Below, in pieces: positions 15,823 through 26,382 of a stretch of 38,336 nt of DNA. The notes beneath the pieces are model-generated. The model was not told where the DNA came from and did no database searches. It saw only the letters and a list, made by a program, of their open reading frames with translations. The stretch is from an uncultured Oscillospiraceae bacterium (GTDB lineage Bacteria > Bacillota > Clostridia > Oscillospirales > Oscillospiraceae). The DNA lies in contig CAKTJA010000003.1 of the NCBI GenBank assembly GCA_934567115.1, positions 1 to 38,336 of the forward strand. The letters are read 5' to 3'. The stretch's first letter is position 1. Each line of letters starts with the position of its first letter. Made by a program: the position numbers and the translations under genes.

Positions 15823-15987
15823 CTACTCCTCCGCACGTCCGTGCATATTGGTCTGAATGTCCGGGTCCTCGTCGACGTAATAGCGCTTTTTCTCCTGTCC
15901 GCCCAAAAAGCCCGCGATCCCACGGCCGATGAGCAGCGCGGCCGCGCCGGTGGCGGCTGTCATCAAAATTCCGATCAAAATTTTCAT
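15823..15987 (-). CDS. 54-aa membrane protein, translationally coupled
   Basis: Short gene. It begins MKILIGILMTAATGAAALLI, continues GRGIAGFLGG, and ends with the acidic, polar tail YYVDEDPDIQTNMHGRAEE. Residues 1-29 form one Gly/Ala-rich membrane segment. The ATG overlaps the stop of the preceding SHOCT gene (ATGA, 15984-15987), and the next gene follows after 55 bp, so it is the middle gene of the operon. AAGGGGACG upstream is a usable ribosome-binding site. Codon use matches its neighbours. Function unknown. Confidence 0.75.
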   Translation of the reverse strand: MKILIGILMTAATGAAALLIGRGIAGFLGGQEKKRYYVDEDPDIQTNMHGRAEE

Positions 15988-16526
15988 GTTTCGTCCCCTT
16001 TCAGCCGTTTTTTCCGTTTTTTGTACTCCTCCCTGCTCAAAAGCCCCGCGCGGTAAAGAGAGCGAAGCTCGGCAAGACGCTTTCCGCGTTCGTCCGAACC
16101 CCGCGCTTCCGACCCCGAAGCCGCCCTCCGGTACAGCAGAGAGACCGCCTTTCCCGCGCAGACCGCCGCAAGCATGCCGCAGAGAACGCAGGAGAAGAAC
16201 GTCTCCCCGTCGGAAAGGCGGGGCGGATCTGCGGGCTCCACGCTCCAGCCGAAGATGCGGAGCATTTCGTCGGCCTCCTCCCTGCTCAGGCCCTCGATCT
16301 CAATAAAATCGACGGCATTTCGGGCGACGGTCTCTCCCCGGGAATCGACGAGCTTCCACTTTGCCGCCGGTTCCCGTCCCGGGACCGCCATGAGGCCGAG
16401 GATCACCGAGGCGGTCAGCAGCACGAGCGCCGCCGCAAGATAGCGCATTCCACGGACGCGGTCACAGGGCGGTTTTCCCTCGCGGTCCGGCAGGCCGGGT
16501 CCTTCGGTCGGTCTTCTTCGATCCAT
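15984..16526 (-). CDS. Two-pass membrane protein with C-terminal SHOCT-like segment
   Basis: 180 aa. A polar N-terminus precedes membrane segment 1 (about 29-48). A loop of about 60 residues follows (KWKLVDSRGETVARNAVDF; Trp/acidic-rich), then membrane segment 2 (109-131) and a SHOCT-like tail (151-175, LAELRSLYRAGLLSREEYKK). The start is the ATG with GGAGGG upstream; a longer frame to 16748 crosses the promoter at 16684-16712 and is rejected. First gene of the operon; its stop overlaps the start of the 54-aa gene. Function unknown. Confidence 0.78.
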   Translation of the reverse strand: MDRRRPTEGPGLPDREGKPPCDRVRGMRYLAAALVLLTASVILGLMAVPGREPAAKWKLVDSRGETVARNAVDFIEIEGLSREEADEMLRIFGWSVEPADPPRLSDGETFFSCVLCGMLAAVCAGKAVSLLYRRAASGSEARGSDERGKRLAELRSLYRAGLLSREEYKKRKKRLKGDET

Positions 16527-16683
16527 CGCAGATCCCTCCGTTTCTTCGACAGGGGCAGAGGTTCGCTTCCTCCCGCGCGGCGGCTCTCTTCCAGAGACAG
16601 GTCCGGTCCGCGAGTGCGCCGCCGGACCGTCTCCGCCGATCGGTGGCGGAGGAAAAACCGTCCTGCCGTCCTTCTCTATCCAC

Positions 16684-16712
16684 AGTATAGCAGGAAAATC
16701 GGGATTTGTCTG
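16684..16712 (-). promoter_or_regulatory. Promoter of the SHOCT operon
   Basis: Minus-strand -35 CAGACA (16712-16707), 17-bp spacer, -10 TATACT (16689-16684) preceded by TGC, an extended -10. Confidence 0.6.
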
Positions 16713-16721
16713 CCATATTGA

Positions 16722-16757
16722 AGCTGCGCCGGCAGAAAACCGGCGCAACTTCTTTTT
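16722..16757 (+). terminator. Hairpin after gyrA whose T-tract is on the plus strand
   Basis: GAAGCTGCGCCGG pairs with CCGGCGCAACTTC (one mismatch), followed on the plus strand by TTTTTT. On the minus strand, the direction of gyrA, the stem is followed by AATATGG, with no U-tract. It would efficiently stop antisense transcription entering gyrA and may only form the 3' end of gyrA mRNA. Confidence 0.6.
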
Positions 16758-16766
16758 TACATGCTC

Positions 16767-19298
16767 TTATTCCTCGCCGTTATCCACAGGACCGGCGCTT
16801 TCCGGGGCAGCCGCGCCGTCCTCCGGAAGGGCGGCCTCATGCTCCGCCAGAGCCATGGAAATGACCCCGTCGCCGTCCTCCTTAAAGCGCATGACGATCA
16901 CGCCCTGCGTGGCACGGCCCGTGGTGCGGATGTCGGCGACCGGCGTGCGGATCAGAATACCCGCGCGCGTGACGAGCAGCAGATCCTCGCTGCCGTCCAC
17001 GACCTTGACGCCCACGACGCCGCCGGTCTTTTCCGTGACCATATAGTTCTTGATGCCAAGCCCGCCTCGGTTGGTGATGCGGTACTCCTCCACGGGGGTC
17101 TTCTTTCCGTAGCCGTTCTCCGTGATGGACAGGACCTGCTTGCCCTCCTGCGCGCGGGCCGCGCCGACGACGTAATCCCCCTCGCGCAGGCGGATGCCGC
17201 GCACGCCCACGGCGGTGCGCCCCATCGCGCGCACGTCCGTCTCGTCGAAGCAGACGGCCATGCCGTCGTGCGTGGCGATCAGAATGCGCTGATTCCCGTC
17301 CGTCTCGCGCACGGAAACAAGCTCGTCGCCCTCGTCAAGGTTCAGCGCCCGGATGCCGTTGCTGCGGAGGTTTTTAAGCGTCTCGACCGGCAGGCGCTTG
17401 ACCGTCCCGTTCCGCGTGACCATGGTCAGATAAAGCTCCCGCTCGCTCTTCTCGCGGTAGTGGAGCATGGTCTGGACGCGCTCGCCCGGCTCGACCTGAA
17501 TGATGTTGACGATATTGGTCCCTCGGGCGGCCCTGCCGCTCTCCGGAATCTGATAGCCCTTCTTGCGGTAGACCTTCCCCGTGTCGGTGAAAAAGAGAAT
17601 GTAGTCGTGCGTGGAGGCGGTAAACACATCCGCGACCGTGTCCTCCTCGCGGGTGGTCATCCCCTTCCGGCCCTGTCCGCCCTTGCCCTGAGCGGCATAC
17701 TCGTTCACGCCGGTGCGCTTGATGTAGCCGTTGCGCGTCAGGGTAAAGACGCACTGCGCCTCCTCGATCAGGTCTTCCACGTCGATCTCGTCCTCGACGT
17801 CCTGAATCTCCGTCTTCCGCTCGTCGCCGAACTTGTCGCGGATCTCAAGCAGCTCCTGCTTCAAAACGCTCTTGAGCAGTTCCTCGTTCCCGAGCAGCTC
17901 GATAAAATACGCGATCCGCTTTTCCAGCTCGTCATACTCCGCCTGAAGCTTCTCGCGGTCAAGCCCCTGAAGCCGCTTGAGCTGCATGTCGAGGATCGCC
18001 TGCGCCTGTATCTCCGACAGGCTGAAGCGCGCCATCAGCTTCTCCTTCGCGTCGTCATAGCTGGTGCGGATAATGTGAATGACCTCGTCGATGTTGTCCT
18101 GCGCGATGAGAAGGCCCTGCAAAAGATGCTCGCGCTCGCGCGCCTTCTTCAGATCGTACTCCGTGCGGCGGGTGATGATCTGCTCCTGAAAGGCAAGGTA
18201 CTCGTCAAGAATGTGGCGCAGGGAGAGGATCTTCGGCTGCTTCTGGTTATCGACCAGCGCGAGCATGTTGATGGCGAAGCTGGTTTGCAGCTGCGTCTGC
18301 GTGAACAGGCGGTTCAAAACGACCTGCGGGTTCGCGTCGCGCTTGATCTCAATGACGATGCGCATGCCGTTGCGGTCCGTCTCGTCGCGGATGTCGGAGA
18401 TGCCGTCAAGCTTCTTCTCGTTGACCTGATCGGCCATGTTCTTGATCAGCATGCGCTTGTTGACCTGATACGGAAGCTCCGTGACGATGATGCGCACACG
18501 GTCCTTCCCGAACTCCTCAAACTCCGTCCGGGCGCGGAGAATCAGCTTCCCACGTCCGGTGGCGTAGGCCGCGCGGATCCCCGCCCGGCCCATGATGACG
18601 CCGCGCGTCGGAAAATCGGGGCCGGTGACGTGCTGCATCAGCTCGGAAAGCGTCGCGTCCGGATTGTCGAGCACGCAGACGCAGGCGTTGATGACCTCCG
18701 TCAGGTTGTGGGGCGGAATGTTCGTCGCCATGCCGACGGCGATGCCGGACGAGCCGTTGACCAGCAGATTCGGGAAGCGGCTGGGGAGCACGCGCGGCTC
18801 CTTGCGGCTCTCGTCGAAGTTGGGGTCCCAATCGACGGTCTCCCGGTCGATATCGCGCAGCATCTCGTTGGCGATCTTCGACATGCGGGCCTCCGTATAA
18901 CGGTAGGCCGCCGGGGGGTCGCCGTCCACGGAGCCGAAGTTTCCGTGTCCGTCAACGAGCATGTAGCGCATGGAAAAGTCCTGCGCGAGGCGGACGAGCG
19001 CGTCGTATACCGAAGCGTCGCCGTGAGGATGATAGCGGCCCAGCACGTCGCCGACGCAGGTCGCCGACTTCTTAAAGGGCTTGTCGCTCGTCAGGCCGTC
19101 CTCATACATGGCGTAGAGAATGCGGCGGTGGACCGGCTTGAGTCCGTCGCGCACGTCGGGCAGGGCGCGCCCGACGATGACCGACATCGCGTATTCGATA
19201 TAGGAGGACCGCATCTCGTGAACAAGCTCGCTCGTGACGATCTTCTGATCGGGAAAGCGAATGTCTTCGGGCTTGTAGTCAACGTTTTTATGTGCCAT
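16767..19298 (-). CDS. gyrA: DNA gyrase subunit A
   Basis: 843 aa. With GyrB it introduces negative supercoils using ATP. The catalytic Tyr134 lies in [10 protein letters not shown]; the helix-turn-helix region is [17 protein letters not shown]. Position 95, aligned with E. coli Ser83, is Ala, while Asp99 (E. coli Asp87) is kept. The C-terminal beta-pinwheel has a GyrA box (QGKGGQG, near residue 537), which identifies gyrase rather than topoisomerase IV. The tail is acidic ([19 protein letters not shown]). It starts 18 bp after gyrB, and GAGGAGG upstream supports the start. Last gene of the dnaA-side cluster. Confidence 0.98.
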   Translation of the reverse strand: MAHKNVDYKPEDIRFPDQKIVTSELVHEMRSSYIEYAMSVIVGRALPDVRDGLKPVHRRILYAMYEDGLTSDKPFKKSATCVGDVLGRYHPHGDASVYDALVRLAQDFSMRYMLVDGHGNFGSVDGDPPAAYRYTEARMSKIANEMLRDIDRETVDWDPNFDESRKEPRVLPSRFPNLLVNGSSGIAVGMATNIPPHNLTEVINACVCVLDNPDATLSELMQHVTGPDFPTRGVIMGRAGIRAAYATGRGKLILRARTEFEEFGKDRVRIIVTELPYQVNKRMLIKNMADQVNEKKLDGISDIRDETDRNGMRIVIEIKRDANPQVVLNRLFTQTQLQTSFAINMLALVDNQKQPKILSLRHILDEYLAFQEQIITRRTEYDLKKAREREHLLQGLLIAQDNIDEVIHIIRTSYDDAKEKLMARFSLSEIQAQAILDMQLKRLQGLDREKLQAEYDELEKRIAYFIELLGNEELLKSVLKQELLEIRDKFGDERKTEIQDVEDEIDVEDLIEEAQCVFTLTRNGYIKRTGVNEYAAQGKGGQGRKGMTTREEDTVADVFTASTHDYILFFTDTGKVYRKKGYQIPESGRAARGTNIVNIIQVEPGERVQTMLHYREKSERELYLTMVTRNGTVKRLPVETLKNLRSNGIRALNLDEGDELVSVRETDGNQRILIATHDGMAVCFDETDVRAMGRTAVGVRGIRLREGDYVVGAARAQEGKQVLSITENGYGKKTPVEEYRITNRGGLGIKNYMVTEKTGGVVGVKVVDGSEDLLLVTRAGILIRTPVADIRTTGRATQGVIVMRFKEDGDGVISMALAEHEAALPEDGAAAPESAGPVDNGEE

Positions 19299-19316
19299 TT
19301 TACAGATCCTCCTCTC

Positions 19317-21347
<2,031 letters not shown>

Positions 21348-21408
21348 TTAAAGCGGCGGAAGCTCCCGCTTCCGCGTTCGGCGGGACTGCGGCGGTGAAA
21401 AAAAACGC

Positions 21409-21672
21409 TTACAGCCCCTTTCCCCGTCCGGCGCGCCTTTGCAGCGTCGCGGTGCTCAGCTCGGACAGGCGGATGATCTGGGGGTGATAGGGATGATCGC
21501 AGACCAGAAAAGACTTTGGAAGGTCGTCGCACGCTTCGACCACGGTCCCCTCCTTCTCCGCGCGCTCCAGAAAGGCGCGGGTGATCTTCGACTGAGACGT
21601 GATCTCAAGGTCGAACACGCCGATGATGTGACGCTCGGCGATCATCTGGCTGCGTCCGATATGCAGATACAT
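21409..21672 (-). CDS. remB: RemB/YaaB-type regulator (DUF370)
   Basis: 87 aa. N-terminal MYLHIGRSQMIAERHIIGVFDLE matches the DUF370 family, which includes B. subtilis RemB, encoded at the same place between recF and gyrB. RemA, its paralogue, is a DNA-binding activator of matrix genes; the role of RemB is less clear. The C-terminus (SELSTATLQRRAGRG) retains the family's STLxxR pattern. AAGGAGG precedes the ATG. The gene lies 58 bp after recF. Confidence 0.88.
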   Translation of the reverse strand: MYLHIGRSQMIAERHIIGVFDLEITSQSKITRAFLERAEKEGTVVEACDDLPKSFLVCDHPYHPQIIRLSELSTATLQRRAGRGKGL

Positions 21673-21730
21673 GGCGCGCCTCCTTTACAAACCGCCCCGC
21701 AGGGGGACGGAGCTGCGGAACGGCGCGCGG

Positions 21731-22834
21731 CTACTCCGCGCTTCCGTCCCTCACATGAAAGACCCTCCCCGTCAGCAGGGAGCCGAGCCGGTCCTCCTCG
21801 CAGCAGGTGATGAAGACCTGACCGCCGGCGATGCGGTTCAAAACGTATTCCTGCCGGCGCGGGTCCAGCTCGGACAAAACGTCGTCGAGCAGCAAAACGG
21901 GGGCGAAGCCGGTCAGCTCGCGGAAAATGTCCCGCTCGGCAAGCTTGAGGGAGAGCGCCGCCGTGCGCGTCTGCCCCTGCGAGGAATAGGCGCGGGCGGA
22001 CGTTCCGCCGATGCAGACGGAAATATCGTCCTTATGCGGACCGGAAAGACAAAGACGCGAGGCAAGCTCGGCCTGATAATGCTCCCTCTGGTGGCGCATC
22101 AGGGCTTCAAACACGACCTCCTGCGGCGCGAGCGGGTCCTCAACGGTCTTCACCGTTTCGTAGGAAAGCGCCAGCTCCTCCCGTCCGCCGGAGCATTCGC
22201 GGTGTGCGCCGGCGGCGTACTCGGCAAGCAGCGCGCAGAACCGCGCGCGGTAATACACGATCACGGCGCCGCACTGCGCCATGCGGAGGTTGAAGTCCGG
22301 AAGCGTTTCCAGCAGCGAGGGATACTCCTGCGCGTCGCGAAGGATGCGGGTCTTATGCTCGTAGAGCCGGCCGTACTCCGTAAGCGCGGCGTCGTAGCGC
22401 GGCCGAAGCTGGGAAAGCGCCTGATCCATGAATCTGCGGCGCGCGGCGGCCCCGTCCCGGATGAGCTGAAGATCGTCCGGGCAGAAGTACACCGTGTTCA
22501 GCACGCCGGCAAGCTCCGCCGCGCGGCGGCACGGGACCTTATTTACGCTCAGCCTACGCCGCTTGGTGCGGGAAAGCTCGATCTCGACGGTAAAGTCGCG
22601 ACCGCGCGAAAAAATCTCTCCCGTGAGCTTCGCGTCCTCCGCGCCGAAGAGGATCAGCTCCTTTTCCGAACGGGTGCGCGGGGACCTTGCGCAGGAGAGA
22701 TAGGCCGCAGCCTCCAGCAGGTTCGTCTTCCCCTGCGCGTTCTCGCCGACGATCACGTTGGTGCAGGGATCGAATTCGATCCTCTGCTCCCGGTAATTCC
22801 TGAAGCTGCGCAGAGTCAGGGCATTAAGACGCAT
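21731..22834 (-). CDS. recF: Recombination mediator protein RecF
   Basis: 367 aa. SMC/ABC-like ATPase that helps load RecA at ssDNA gaps. It begins MRLNALTLRSFRNY; Walker A is GENAQGKTN (30-38), the signature is in the SSQGQTRTAALSLKLAE block, and Walker B is LLLDDVLSELD. LSGPHKDDISV is a family block. Its start overlaps the end of the S4-domain gene by 11 bp, so translation is probably coupled. Part of the dnaA-dnaN-yaaA-recF group conserved in Firmicutes. Confidence 0.97.
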   Translation of the reverse strand: MRLNALTLRSFRNYREQRIEFDPCTNVIVGENAQGKTNLLEAAAYLSCARSPRTRSEKELILFGAEDAKLTGEIFSRGRDFTVEIELSRTKRRRLSVNKVPCRRAAELAGVLNTVYFCPDDLQLIRDGAAARRRFMDQALSQLRPRYDAALTEYGRLYEHKTRILRDAQEYPSLLETLPDFNLRMAQCGAVIVYYRARFCALLAEYAAGAHRECSGGREELALSYETVKTVEDPLAPQEVVFEALMRHQREHYQAELASRLCLSGPHKDDISVCIGGTSARAYSSQGQTRTAALSLKLAERDIFRELTGFAPVLLLDDVLSELDPRRQEYVLNRIAGGQVFITCCEEDRLGSLLTGRVFHVRDGSAE

Positions 22835-23039
22835 AGCGCACCGTCAGCTCTTTTCCGCCGAACGACGCAACGTCGCCTGGGCGGAGCTTCTTCCCGCGCA
22901 TGGTGCATACCTCTCCGTTGACGAGCACCTCTCCGGCGGCGATGCGAAGCTTGGCCTCCCCGCCGGTGGAAACAAGGTCCGCAAGCTTGAGCAGATCCTG
23001 TAACTTGATATATTCGCTTTTGATCGGGATCGTAATCAT
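22824..23039 (-). CDS. yaaA: S4-domain RNA-binding protein (YaaA-like)
   Basis: 71 aa. A single S4 fold: IKLQDLLKLADLVSTGGEAK, then LRIAAGEVLVNGEVCTMRGKKLRPGD. Proteins of this type are conserved between dnaN and recF in Firmicutes and bind structured RNA, probably in ribosome assembly (B. subtilis YaaA/RlbA). It overlaps recF by 11 bp and lies 79 bp after dnaN. The ATG is clear, with GGATGA upstream as a weak ribosome-binding site. Confidence 0.92.
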   Translation of the reverse strand: MITIPIKSEYIKLQDLLKLADLVSTGGEAKLRIAAGEVLVNGEVCTMRGKKLRPGDVASFGGKELTVRYAS

Positions 23040-23118
23040 GATTTCATCCGTTCCGCCGCCCGGACCGCGGCTCTTTCAGCATAGATTCTTTATCCGTTTT
23101 TTTGGGGACGCGCCGCGC

Positions 23119-24231
23119 TCACTGCGCTTTCAGACGGACGGGCAGGACCATGTAAAGGAAGCTCTCCTCCCCCTCGTCCGGAATGATGACGGCGGGAGAA
23201 ATGCCCGTGTTCAGCTCCATCTTCACGCGGTCCGCCGGGGCGTAGCGCAGCGCCTCCATCAGATAGCGGTTATTGAAGCCGATCTCCAGTCCCGCGCCGC
23301 TGCCGTGAATACGGCAGACGTCCTTCGCGTCTCCGTTCGGCGTCTTCGCGGAGAGGAGGACGCGGTCTTCCTCAAAAACGCAGCGCACGGGGCTTTTCAG
23401 CTTTTCGGAGATCACGACGCTCACGCGGTCGAGGCTTTCCAGCATGGCCTTGCTCTCGATCGTGACGCAGATCGGGTTGCGGCGGGGGATCGCGTTCTTA
23501 TAATCAAGGAACTCCCCCTCGAGCCGGCGGCAGATCAGCTCCGTCTCGCCAAGCTCGAAGAGAATGTGCCGCTGGCCGAGCGTGATGACCGCGAAGGACT
23601 CGATATCCTCGCAGATCTTCTCCACCTCGTTGAGCGCGGCGCCGGGAGCGACAAAGGAAAACGCCTCGCCCGCGCTTTTTTCAAGCTGCTCGCGGCGGAG
23701 AGCGAGACGGAAGCCGTCCACCGCGACAACCGTCAGCTCCGTTCCGTCGATCTCAAAAAGCTCGCCCATATGGACGGGGCGCGCCTCGTTGGAGGACACG
23801 GCGAAGGAGGTCTGCTGGATCATGGCCTTGAGCGTCCTTTCCGGAATGGAGACGGAGTATTTCTCCTCCACCTCCGGAAGCTCCGGAAAGTCATCGGGCG
23901 AGAGGGCGAGAATGTCAAAGTCCGCGTCGCCGCAGGAGAGATGGACCATCAGCTTTTCGTCCGAGGAGAAGCTGATAACGTCGTCCGGCATGCGGCGGAT
24001 AATGTCGCCGAACAGCCGCGCCGAAAGGACCAGCTCGCCCGGCTCGGATTCTTCCGCCGCGAAGCGGGTGCGTATGCCGGTCTGCATATTGTAGCCCGAA
24101 ACCGTCAGAACGCCGTCCTCGCAGCGCAGAAGAAGTCCCTCGAGCGCGGGGATCGAGCTTTTCGCGGCGACCGCGCGGGACGCGGTTGCGACAGCGTTTT
24201 GCAGCAAAAGCTTTTCGCAGGAGAATTTCAT
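23119..24231 (-). CDS. dnaN: DNA polymerase III beta subunit (sliding clamp)
   Basis: 370 aa. Begins MKFSCEKLLLQNAVATASRAV and has the three repeated clamp domains; the C-terminus FLYMVLPVRL is typical of the peptide-binding pocket. Dimeric ring clamp for DNA polymerase III and many repair enzymes. AAAGGAG precedes the ATG. It is downstream of dnaA, separated by the 219-bp oriC region, and may be transcribed from dnaA or from a promoter within that gap. Confidence 0.98.
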   Translation of the reverse strand: MKFSCEKLLLQNAVATASRAVAAKSSIPALEGLLLRCEDGVLTVSGYNMQTGIRTRFAAEESEPGELVLSARLFGDIIRRMPDDVISFSSDEKLMVHLSCGDADFDILALSPDDFPELPEVEEKYSVSIPERTLKAMIQQTSFAVSSNEARPVHMGELFEIDGTELTVVAVDGFRLALRREQLEKSAGEAFSFVAPGAALNEVEKICEDIESFAVITLGQRHILFELGETELICRRLEGEFLDYKNAIPRRNPICVTIESKAMLESLDRVSVVISEKLKSPVRCVFEEDRVLLSAKTPNGDAKDVCRIHGSGAGLEIGFNNRYLMEALRYAPADRVKMELNTGISPAVIIPDEGEESFLYMVLPVRLKAQ

Positions 24232-24248
24232 GTCGGTTTCTCCTTTCT

Positions 24249-24450
24249 CTGAGAAAAGAATAGATTATTCAGTCGTTTTCGTAGTAGGGGCGGAAACTTG
24301 TGGAAAAAGGCGCGGAACCGTTGAAAACAGAGAAGTTCCGCGTGTGGAAGAAATTGGGGGAAACAAAGCGCATTTCCGGGGAAATGTGGAAAGCGGCGCT
24401 TTTCCACAGAGCATGTGGAAAAATAAATGTGAACCCCGGGGAAAAAGCGG
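24249..24450. other. oriC: Candidate chromosomal origin oriC (dnaA-dnaN gap)
   Basis: Five nonamers resemble the DnaA box TTATCCACA, all with TTCCACA: 24299-24307, 24343-24351, 24385-24393 and 24414-24422 on the minus strand, and 24400-24408 on the plus strand. The last two form a perfect inverted pair, TTTTCCACA-GAGCA-TGTGGAAAA. An inverted repeat CGCGGAAC/GTTCCGCG lies at 24311-24342. AT-rich DNA (24251-24272) next to dnaN could be the unwinding element. I found no comparable cluster in the dnaA-rpmH gap. Gene orientation diverges around this region. Confidence 0.85.
24281..24307 (-). other. Basal-unwinding-like unit: DnaA box, GC-rich spacer, DnaA trios
   Basis: Read on the minus strand: TTTTCCACA (24307-24299), spacer AGTTTCCGCCC (24298-24288), then CTACTAC (24287-24281), leading into AT-rich DNA toward dnaN. 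This order matches the B. subtilis box, GC-rich, DnaA-trio and unwinding-element layout, with two full CTA trios. Confidence 0.6.
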
Positions 24451-25770
24451 CTATTTTTTGGAATTGATGTTCATGGTGATGTCTTTGATCGTCTGGTCGA
24501 AAACCGGGTCGGACTGAAGCTTGGACTCCACCTGCTCAAGCGCGTGAAGGACGGTGGTATGGTCGCGTCCGCCGAATTCGCGCCCTATGTCCGGCGTGGA
24601 GAGATTCGTCATGCGCCGCACGAGGTACATCGCCGCCTGACGCGCGGTGACCGCCTCGCGGCTGCGCGAGGGTCCCTTGACGACCGCCTCGTCGATGCCG
24701 AAGAAGCGGGACACCTCGCTGATGATGGAGGCGGCGGTCGGAATGTACTCGTTCGACTTGCGGATCATGTCGCGCACGGCGCGGTTCGCGCTCTCCGCGT
24801 CCATCTCCTTGCCGATCAGGTCGCGGTAGGCAAGGATCTTGTTCATCGTGCCTTCGAGCTGACGGACGTTCGACGTCACGTTTTCGGCGATGTACTTGGC
24901 GATGTCGTCGTCTATGACGCTGCCCCACTGGGCGGCCTTATTCTTCACGATCGCCACGCGCGTTTCAAAGTCCGGCGGCTGCACGTCCACCAGAAGGCCC
25001 CACTCGAAGCGGGTCTGGAGCCGGTCCTCAAGCTGCTGCATCTCGCGCGGCGAGCGGTCGGACGTCAGGACGATCTGACGCTTGGACTCGTAGAGCGTAT
25101 TGAAGGTGTGAAAAAACTCCTCCTGCGTCTGCTTGCGCCCGGCGATGAACTGCACGTCGTCCATCAGAAGAAGGTCCGCGTCGCGGTATTTGCTGCGGAA
25201 TTCCACGTTTTTACCGGTGCGGATGGCCTCGATCAGTTCGTTCGTGAAGTCGTCGCCCTTGATGTAGACGATCCTGATGTTCGGCTTCCGCTTTCGGATC
25301 TCGTGGGCGATGGCGTAGATCAGGTGCGTTTTGCCAAGCCCCGAGTCGCCGTAGATAAAAAGAGGGTTGTAATGCTCCGCCGGCGCGTCCGCCACGGCGC
25401 GGGCCGCAGCGTAGGCAAGCTTGTTGCTGTCGCCCACGACGAAGGTGTCGAACGTAAATTCGCCCGATTCGAGAAGAGAAGCCGGCTTTTTCGGCTTCTC
25501 CTGACCGAAGGCGTCCCTCTCCGCCGCGGAGAGAAGGCGAACGTCGAAGTCGGCGGAGAAGATGTCCTTCAGCGCCGCCTTGAGGTTCGGGATGAACAGG
25601 GATTCGATCGTCCCCCGCTTAAAGTCGTTGGGACAGCACAGGTAAAACGTCAGGTCGCGGACGGCGACGGCCTCCACCTCGTCGAACCAGGTGGAAATGG
25701 CGGTCTCGACCAGTCCGCCGGCACGCAGCCGCTCCAGCACGACCTGCCATACGTCAGAAACAGAGTTCAA
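24451..25770 (-). CDS. dnaA: Replication initiator DnaA
   Basis: 439 aa from a TTG start. Domain I spans about 1-80 (MNSVSDVWQVVLERLR), domain II is short, and the AAA+ domain III has Walker A GDSGLGKTHL (141-150) and Walker B LLLMDDVQF (200-208). Domain IV has the DNA-binding signature GGRDHTTVLHA (400-410). The TTG has AAAGGAG 9 nt upstream and gives the normal DnaA N-terminus. A longer frame to an ATG at 25839 begins at about the predicted transcription start (-10 at 25844-25849) and is rejected. It initiates replication at the adjacent oriC. Confidence 0.97.
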   Translation of the reverse strand: MNSVSDVWQVVLERLRAGGLVETAISTWFDEVEAVAVRDLTFYLCCPNDFKRGTIESLFIPNLKAALKDIFSADFDVRLLSAAERDAFGQEKPKKPASLLESGEFTFDTFVVGDSNKLAYAAARAVADAPAEHYNPLFIYGDSGLGKTHLIYAIAHEIRKRKPNIRIVYIKGDDFTNELIEAIRTGKNVEFRSKYRDADLLLMDDVQFIAGRKQTQEEFFHTFNTLYESKRQIVLTSDRSPREMQQLEDRLQTRFEWGLLVDVQPPDFETRVAIVKNKAAQWGSVIDDDIAKYIAENVTSNVRQLEGTMNKILAYRDLIGKEMDAESANRAVRDMIRKSNEYIPTAASIISEVSRFFGIDEAVVKGPSRSREAVTARQAAMYLVRRMTNLSTPDIGREFGGRDHTTVLHALEQVESKLQSDPVFDQTIKDITMNINSKK

Positions 25771-25843
25771 AAAAGTCGCTCCTTTCGGGGGAGAAAATAG
25801 AAAAGCCGCCATACGGTGAAAACGGCAAAAATAACACAATCTA

Positions 25844-25871
25844 ATTATACCAGAAAAAAAGAGAAAAGCAA
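25844..25871 (-). promoter_or_regulatory. Promoter of dnaA
   Basis: Minus-strand -35 TTGCTT (25871-25866), 16-bp spacer, consensus -10 TATAAT (25849-25844) preceded by TGG, an extended -10. The leader to the TTG start is about 66 nt. Confidence 0.75.
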
Positions 25872-25956
25872 CTGATATTTTATATTTAGAATATGTAATT
25901 TTGCGGCGGCTGATTTATTGCGGTAAAGCGGAAGAAGAAACACAAGATTTTGTGGC

Positions 25957-25985
25957 TTGACAGAAAAAGACGTATTCTGTATAAT
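25957..25985 (+). promoter_or_regulatory. Promoter of rpmH, full consensus
   Basis: TTGACA (25957-25962), 17-bp spacer, TATAAT (25980-25985): both hexamers match the sigma A consensus exactly. It should drive rpmH and probably rnpA and downstream genes. Confidence 0.9.
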
Positions 25986-26109
25986 ATTCTCTGCGTCGCG
26001 CAGATGCGGCGCGGATCACAGCTGCTGCGGGGGCGGGATATTTTCCGCCGCCGTCGAGTAAGAGCGGTCCCCGAGGCCGCCGGCAAAACTTTTCAGGAGG
26101 TGTAACGCA

Positions 26110-26250
26110 ATGGCTACTTCTCGTACCTATCAGCCCAAGAAGCTTCAGCGCTCCAAGGAACACGGCTTCCGCAAGAGAATGTCCACCGCCAACGGCCGCA
26201 AGGTTCTTGCCCGCCGCCGCGCAAGAGGCCGCGCCCGTCTGACCCACTGA
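26110..26250 (+). CDS. rpmH: 50S ribosomal protein L34
   Basis: 46 aa. The sequence [20 protein letters not shown], then [21 protein letters not shown], is typical L34. AGGAGG lies 8 nt before the ATG. First gene of the rpmH-rnpA-yidD-yidC-jag cluster, divergent from dnaA as in most bacteria. Confidence 0.98.
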   Translation: MATSRTYQPKKLQRSKEHGFRKRMSTANGRKVLARRRARGRARLTH

Positions 26251-26284
26251 GGGAGCCAATGGCGCATCGCATAAAGGAAACTCA

Positions 26285-26313
26285 GGGACGGACGATGGAA
26301 TGATCGCCGTCCC
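26285..26313 (+). terminator. Possible attenuator between rpmH and rnpA
   Basis: GGGACGG-A-CGAT pairs with ATCG-CCGTCCC, an 11-bp stem with one bulge, followed by TTAGGG. The T-tract is poor, so termination would be partial; it could lower rnpA expression relative to rpmH. Confidence 0.35.
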
Positions 26314-26382
26314 TTAGGGACTATTTCGGAAAATTGACATTTTTCGTCCGAATCTGTAAACGAAACACAGGAGAGTTATGGT

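Larger units (their letters stand above)
25771..26109. other. Divergent promoter region between dnaA and rpmH
   Basis: 339 bp without a gene. It carries the dnaA and rpmH promoters and an AT-rich stretch between them (25869-25910). No clear DnaA box was seen, so dnaA autoregulation through boxes here is not supported. The rpmH leader (about 25992-26109) is GC-rich and can form small hairpins. Confidence 0.6.

Noticed and set aside
26334..26362. Promoter for rnpA (TTGACA, 17 bp, TAAACG)
   Set aside because: The -10 is poor and transcription would start inside the ribosome-binding site of the GTG start.
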